NCBI GenBank assembly: GCA_030042885.1
Contig: JASHYW010000216.1
Location: 1-10,239 of the forward strand
From: Streptosporangiaceae bacterium
GTDB taxonomy: Bacteria > Actinomycetota > Actinomycetes > Streptosporangiales > Streptosporangiaceae
DNA length: 10,239 nucleotides
Direction of reading: 5' to 3'
Below are positions 6,666 to 10,239 of this stretch, in pieces. Every line of letters begins with the position of its first letter. The stretch's first letter is position 1. The notes under the pieces are model-generated. The model did no database searches, was not told the origin of the DNA, and saw nothing but the letters and a program-made list of their open reading frames with translations. The translations under genes were made by a program, and so were the position numbers.

Positions 6666-8297
6666 TCAGCGGGCGCGGCGGAAGACGTAGACGTCGTCGG
6701 AGGAGAAGATCTGGGTGTACGTGTGGGGCGGGTAGAAGCCCGCGATGAAGGCGGGGACGTTCTTGATCGCGGGACTGTAGTCGCTGTCGAGGCCGTCGAA
6801 CACGATGTACTGGGTCTGCGGATTGCCGCTGTTGCCGAACCAGAACGTGTCGGTGCGGGCGGCCAGCGGAGCCAGCAGATCCAGCGTGGTCAGGACCGTG
6901 GCACCGTCCGGCACCCGAGCCATCGCCGCTTCGGCCGCGGCGACGTGCGGGCTGATCTGGTAGGTCTGCGCGTGCCACAGGCTGCTGAGCGGGAACTCGA
7001 AGGCGAGGATGACCGTGATCACGACCATCAGGGCCGGGCCGAACCGCCGCGTTCCGGCCAGCACCAGGCCGCGCACGCCCCGCGGGTCGATCCTGGCCAG
7101 GGCGTCCGCGGCGGCGACGAAGATGATCGGCATCAGGGTCGCGTTGTAGTGCCAGTACGTCCCCCAGAAACTGCTGTCGGTCGACATGAAGCGCAGCAGC
7201 AGGCTGGGGACGGCGATCAGGATCAGCGGGGAGCGGAGCGCGATGAACGCGGTCGGCAGCAGGAGCATCGCGATGGTCTCCAGCTTGACCGGCCAGGCAT
7301 GGACAAGCTGCTGGACCAGGCCAGCCACTGACAGGTGCCCGCCAGGGGCCAGGACGCCGCCGTCACTCCAGTAGTCATAGTGATGGGCCGGGTTGAAGAG
7401 CGGGATGATCACTCCGATGGCCAGGAACGACCAGGCGAAGCCCCAGACCAGCAGGAACTGCCCGGCCGCAACCCGGCGCACGTCGATGTCGGTGGCGCCC
7501 TGAGGGCCGCCGCGGGTCGGGACCCTGGCGTGCAGGCCGGCGACGACCAGGTACAGCCCGATGACGGCCACCGTGAAGCCCTGGTCCTCCTTGACGAAGA
7601 CCAGCGGAAGCGCCCAGCAGACGGCGGCCCTGGTGTGGCCGCGGGCCAGCGCGGACAGTGAGAAGGCCAGCAACGGGACCGCGAAGGCGATCTCGTGGAA
7701 GTCAAATTCCGCTACTTGCTGCAGGCCCCACGAGAACCCGTATGCCCCCGCGATCGCGCGGCTAGGACCGAGGCCCAGCTTCTCGCGGGCGACCTGGCTG
7801 ACCGGGAACACCGAGATCGCGACCAGCAGGGCCTGCGCGACGAGCAGCGTCGCGGATGAGGGAAAGACCCGGAAGAACGGGGCCAGGACCGCGACGAGCG
7901 GCTGGAAGTGATCGCCGAGCAGGTTGAATCCAGGCGCCCTGATGTCCACGATCGGGGCGTGGAGGTGGGCGTACTGCTTCACGTACTCGGTGTAGATGCC
8001 CAGGTCCCACGAGGTTGGGTTGAGCTGCAGCAGCCGGAACAGCGAGATGACGGCGTACGCGCAGAAAACGGCGAGCGCGGTGGCCCAGACGAACGGATCG
8101 GCGTAGGCGGACCGAAAGCGTGCCGTGCGTGGCGCTACCGGCCGCGGCACGGCGCCGGGAGGCCCGGCTGGGCACGGCGCCACTGGGCGCGGCACCACTG
8201 GCCGCGGCATCACGTCCGGCGGTAGCGCGGCGACCGGCAGTTCGGTCTCGGGCAGGGCCGACTCGGGACGAGATCCTGCCCGTTGCTCGTCCAGCAT
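6666..8297 (-). CDS. DUF2079 multi-pass membrane protein, putative GT-C-like glycosyltransferase
   Basis: This integral membrane protein of about 543 residues has the DUF2079 layout. A cytoplasmic N-terminal tail precedes the first membrane segment (about 69-92). Next comes SWDLGIYTEY with Asp98, then a loop with GDHFQP (128-133), FDFHEIAF (198-205), VKEDQGF (235-241), several more hydrophobic helices and a soluble C-terminal part (TLDLLAPLAARTDTFWFG onward). By family knowledge, DUF2079 proteins resemble GT-C lipid-sugar-dependent glycosyltransferases, in which an Asp after the first helix is catalytic; activity is unproven. The open frame extends to 8759, but everything upstream of 8297 overlaps the permease gene or lacks the family pattern. 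ATG 8297 follows a weak GGTAGG site. Residues 30-58 are proline-rich repeats. It lies 110 nt after the exporter genes and may act on the exported lipid or polymer. A later start at 8210 (MPRPV) is possible. Confidence 0.88.
   Translation of the reverse strand: MLDEQRAGSRPESALPETELPVAALPPDVMPRPVVPRPVAPCPAGPPGAVPRPVAPRTARFRSAYADPFVWATALAVFCAYAVISLFRLLQLNPTSWDLGIYTEYVKQYAHLHAPIVDIRAPGFNLLGDHFQPLVAVLAPFFRVFPSSATLLVAQALLVAISVFPVSQVAREKLGLGPSRAIAGAYGFSWGLQQVAEFDFHEIAFAVPLLAFSLSALARGHTRAAVCWALPLVFVKEDQGFTVAVIGLYLVVAGLHARVPTRGGPQGATDIDVRRVAAGQFLLVWGFAWSFLAIGVIIPLFNPAHHYDYWSDGGVLAPGGHLSVAGLVQQLVHAWPVKLETIAMLLLPTAFIALRSPLILIAVPSLLLRFMSTDSSFWGTYWHYNATLMPIIFVAAADALARIDPRGVRGLVLAGTRRFGPALMVVITVILAFEFPLSSLWHAQTYQISPHVAAAEAAMARVPDGATVLTTLDLLAPLAARTDTFWFGNSGNPQTQYIVFDGLDSDYSPAIKNVPAFIAGFYPPHTYTQIFSSDDVYVFRRAR
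8127..8210 (-). repeat. Proline-rich repeat encoding the N-terminal tail of the DUF2079 protein
   Basis: Codons 30-58 encode a run built on PRPV(V/A)P: MPRPVVPRPVAP, a PCPAGPPGAV spacer, then PRPVAPR. At the DNA level, units such as ACTGGCCGCGGCA and ACTGGGCGCGGCA recur on the plus strand. This region precedes the first membrane helix and is probably a disordered cytoplasmic tail prone to length change. Confidence 0.6.
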
Positions 8298-8407
8298 CGC
8301 GGGCAGCCTACCCGTTCCCGCGGGCCCCGAAAATGGCGCAGAGCAGGAGTTTCCCCGCAGGCGCGGCGGGCAGACGCGTAATGAACCGGGGCTTCCGGGC
8401 GGGACGG

Positions 8408-9247
8408 TTAGACGAGCAGGAGCTTTCCGATCCGGCGGCCGGAGGCGTACAGGCCGGCCAGCCCCAGCGCGGCCAGGTACGCTGCCCGCCACAGCAGGTC
8501 CGGGCCGACCACACCCACCGTCAGGTCGCGCAGCAGCACCACGCCCTGGTAGAGCGGCGTGCACTCGATGATCAGCTGGAGCGGCCGCGGGTAGACGCTG
8601 AGCGGATAGAAGGTCGCGGAGAACAGGAACAGCGGCAGGCTGGCCAGGATGACGTAGTCGAAGTCCTGCCAGCTCTTCATGTACGTGGTGCCGGTCATGC
8701 CGATGGCGGCGAAGGCGAAGCCGATCAGGACCGCCACCGGGACGTCCAGCACCGCCCACGGCGAGTGCACCAGGCTCAGCGCCACCATGACCAGCGTGAA
8801 CGCCACGGCGTAGAGGGTGCCGCGGAGCAGGGCCCAGCCGATTTCGCCCAGCGCTACCTGGCCGGGCCGCATCGGGGTGGCCAGGACGGCGTCGTACAGC
8901 TTGGCGTATTTCAGCCGGAAGAAGACGTTGAACGTCGAGTCGTACATCGCGCCGTTCATCGAGGACACCGCGAGCAGGCCGGGCGCGACGAACTCCCGGT
9001 ACGGGATGGGCTGCCCGCCGGGACCCGGCACCTTGCCGATCAGCACGCCCAGCCCGAGCCCCACCGACAGCAGGTAGAACAGCGGCTCGAAGATCCCTGA
9101 CACGAACACCAGCCAGGCACGGCCGTAGGCGCGGGCGTGCCGCTCGATCAGCCGCAGACTGCCCACATCGGTTCCGACGCGGCGTAGGCGGGCCAGGTAA
9201 CGGGTCCGTCCGGCCGGCGGGAGCACCCTGTAGGTGACGCTAGACAT
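8408..9247 (-). CDS. ABC-2 type exporter permease (NodJ/DrrB-like), second membrane subunit
   Basis: This 279-residue integral membrane subunit belongs to an ABC-2 exporter. A cytoplasmic N-terminus with an amphipathic stretch (residues 30-45) leads into about six membrane segments near 46-70, 88-108, 140-160, 168-186, 199-218 and 253-270. FEPLFYLLSVGLGLG (53-67) and the FSATFYPLSVYP loop (209-220) followed by TPLYQGVVLLR are typical of the NodJ/DrrB group. The ATG at 9247 overlaps the end of the preceding permease gene by 8 nt, with only a weak AGGCGG site, which points to translational coupling. A longer in-frame start at 9382 would lie inside that gene and add no family sequence. It probably pairs with the preceding permease to form a heterodimeric channel driven by the ATPase. 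The cargo is unknown; lipids, glycolipids, polysaccharides and drugs are all exported by relatives. Confidence 0.92.
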   Translation of the reverse strand: MSSVTYRVLPPAGRTRYLARLRRVGTDVGSLRLIERHARAYGRAWLVFVSGIFEPLFYLLSVGLGLGVLIGKVPGPGGQPIPYREFVAPGLLAVSSMNGAMYDSTFNVFFRLKYAKLYDAVLATPMRPGQVALGEIGWALLRGTLYAVAFTLVMVALSLVHSPWAVLDVPVAVLIGFAFAAIGMTGTTYMKSWQDFDYVILASLPLFLFSATFYPLSVYPRPLQLIIECTPLYQGVVLLRDLTVGVVGPDLLWRAAYLAALGLAGLYASGRRIGKLLLV

Positions 9248-10073
9248 ACAGCCGCCTGCGGTAGGTGCGGGCTCCGGCCCAGAGCCCGATGGCCGAGAGT
9301 ACGGCCAGGTAGGCGACATCGCCGACCGCTTGGGCCGGATCGACGTTGCCCAGGCTGAGCGCACGGCACAGCGAGACGCCATGCCACAAGGGGGTGGCGT
9401 AGGCGAGCAGCCGCAGCCAGCCGGGCAGCTGGGACAGCGGGAAGAACGTGCCGGAGAACAGCATCAGCGGCATCATGCCGAACCTGAACATGTAGGCGAA
9501 GGAGTTCTCCTGCTTCACCGTGACCGCCCAGGCCGCGATCGGGGCGGCGAACGCGAGCCCGGTCAGCACCGCGACCGGCCAGGCCAGGACCACCCAGGCG
9601 GACTTGGCCGCCCCGAACGCGCACATGACCACCGTGAAGACGGCGGCGTTCATCGCGATCCGCATGGTCATGAACATCAGGTGAGCGCGGAAGATGTCGG
9701 CGGGCCGCAGCGGCGACGCCTGGGCCCCGATGTAGATCTTGTTCCACTTGATGGAGCCGAACACGGGGTAGCTCGCCTCGCCCATGGCCGTGCTCATTGC
9801 GGTCGACGCCAGGATGGCCGGGGCCACGAACGCCAGGTAGCTCACCCCGCCGAGGCTTGCCGTGCCGTGCTTGTCCACCAGCGAGCCGAGCAGGAACCCC
9901 ATCGCGCCCAGGTAGAACACCGGGGCGAGCACGCTTGACCAGATGCTCGAACGCCAGATCCGCCGGTACACGGTGAGCCAGCACTGGAAGGCGCGGACGG
10001 AAAGCGACCACGGTCGGGAGGGTACGGGAGGGGCGAGGCGGTCGTCCCCCCGGATCAACACTGCCGGGGCCAT
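9240..10073 (-). CDS. ABC-2 type exporter permease (NodJ/DrrB-like), first membrane subunit
   Basis: This 277-residue ABC-2 permease has the same architecture as its downstream neighbour: a hydrophilic first 30 residues, then about six membrane segments. Its SSVLAPVFYLGAMGFLLG (46-63) and FSGTFFPLSQLPGWLRLL (206-223) followed by TPLWHGVSLCRALSLG align by eye with segments of the next gene (FSATFYPLSVYP, TPLYQGVVLLR). The two therefore look like an old tandem duplication that diverged into a heterodimer. The ATG at 10073 has GGAGG (10082-10086) 8 nt upstream, embedded in the last codons of the ATPase gene, whose stop lies 3 nt before the start. This is a tightly linked operon. Basic residues around 36-41 (YRRIWR) suggest an inside N-terminus. 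The cargo cannot be told from sequence. Confidence 0.92.
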   Translation of the reverse strand: MAPAVLIRGDDRLAPPVPSRPWSLSVRAFQCWLTVYRRIWRSSIWSSVLAPVFYLGAMGFLLGSLVDKHGTASLGGVSYLAFVAPAILASTAMSTAMGEASYPVFGSIKWNKIYIGAQASPLRPADIFRAHLMFMTMRIAMNAAVFTVVMCAFGAAKSAWVVLAWPVAVLTGLAFAAPIAAWAVTVKQENSFAYMFRFGMMPLMLFSGTFFPLSQLPGWLRLLAYATPLWHGVSLCRALSLGNVDPAQAVGDVAYLAVLSAIGLWAGARTYRRRLYV

Positions 10074-10076
10074 GAG

Positions 10077-10239
10077 CTAGTCCTCCAGCCTGCGCCCGGT
10101 CAGCCGCAGGAAGACGTCCTCCAGCGTCCCGCGGCGGACCAGCGAGGTGAGCGGCTCCAGCCCGCTGGCGCGCACCTCGGCCAGGGCCACGTCCCCGTCG
10201 GCGACGTAGAGCAGGATCCGGTCGGCAAGGACCTCGGTC
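10077..10239 (-). CDS. ABC transporter ATP-binding protein, DrrA/NodI-like (C-terminal 53 residues only)
   Basis: Only the last 53 codons and the TAG stop (10079-10077) lie inside the window; the start and the Walker A, signature and Walker B motifs lie beyond the right edge. The visible part begins TEVLADRILLYVADGDVALA and ends LVRRGTLEDVFLRLTGRRLED. The L-E-D-V-F-L-x-L-T-G-R element is the characteristic C-terminal end of DrrA-type ABC-2 ATPases that energise paired permeases. It is followed 3 nt later by the first permease gene, and its codons contain that gene's ribosome site. It should supply ATP hydrolysis for the exporter. The identification rests on this short tail plus context. Confidence 0.85.
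   Translation of the reverse strand, partial: TEVLADRILLYVADGDVALAEVRASGLEPLTSLVRRGTLEDVFLRLTGRRLED

Noticed and set aside
5272..6690. Long plus-strand open frame of 472 codons
   Set aside because: It is antisense to the ACAD10/11-like gene, with low-complexity composition and no recognisable motif.
8298..8407. Possible terminator between the second permease and the DUF2079 gene
   Set aside because: Only a short CCCGC/GCGGG stem with a 7-nt loop is visible, with no U-tract. That is too weak in such GC-rich sequence.
8298..8759. N-terminal extension of the DUF2079 reading frame
   Set aside because: The extension runs inside the downstream permease gene in another frame and is Arg/Gly/Pro-rich. 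The family sequence only begins after the ATG at 8297.
9248..9382. Longer start for the second permease
   Set aside because: The added residues overlap the first permease gene and carry no family features. ATG 9247 with the 8-nt overlap is the usual coupled arrangement.

Overview
The window is very GC-rich (roughly 70% by eye), with strongly G/C-biased third codon positions, GTG as well as ATG starts, and families typical of Actinomycetota: FadE-type acyl-CoA dehydrogenases, a DrrA/NodJ-like ABC exporter and a DUF2079 membrane protein. It most likely comes from the chromosome of a filamentous actinomycete or a relative. I cannot name a genus. Every gene I can support lies on the minus strand, so transcription runs from high to low coordinates. 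I see no tRNA, rRNA, CRISPR array, insertion sequence or phage gene.

Region A (10239 to 6666) is an export and envelope block. It begins with the C-terminal end of an ABC ATPase (cut by the window edge). Two ABC-2 membrane subunits follow in tight coupling, 3 nt after the ATPase and with an 8-nt overlap between each other. After a 110-nt gap comes a large multi-pass DUF2079 protein, a family that looks like a GT-C glycosyltransferase, with an unusual proline-rich N-terminal tail.

Region B (6504 to 1879) is an acyl-CoA oxidation block: an ACAD10/11-like acyl-CoA dehydrogenase, a FabG-like short-chain dehydrogenase, and two further acyl-CoA dehydrogenases joined by an ATGA stop/start overlap. 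Those two carry complementary halves of the usual flavin and catalytic motifs, which suggests one heteromeric enzyme like the alpha2-beta2 FadE pairs of mycobacterial steroid side-chain oxidation. Together the block supplies the two redox steps of beta-oxidation (acyl-CoA to enoyl-CoA, and 3-hydroxyacyl-CoA to 3-oxoacyl-CoA). No hydratase, thiolase or CoA ligase is present in the window, so the substrate is unknown.

Region C (1739 to 1) is a GH3 beta-glycosidase with an inserted PA14 domain and no signal peptide, truncated by the left edge just after its probable acid/base region. A GC-rich hairpin lies in the gap between region B and this gene.

The most interesting points are the split-motif acyl-CoA dehydrogenase pair, an in-frame relic of an acyl-CoA dehydrogenase C-terminus between the ACAD10/11-like gene and the reductase, and the linkage of a dual-permease exporter with a putative GT-C protein. 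I found no clear evidence of a wholly new system.
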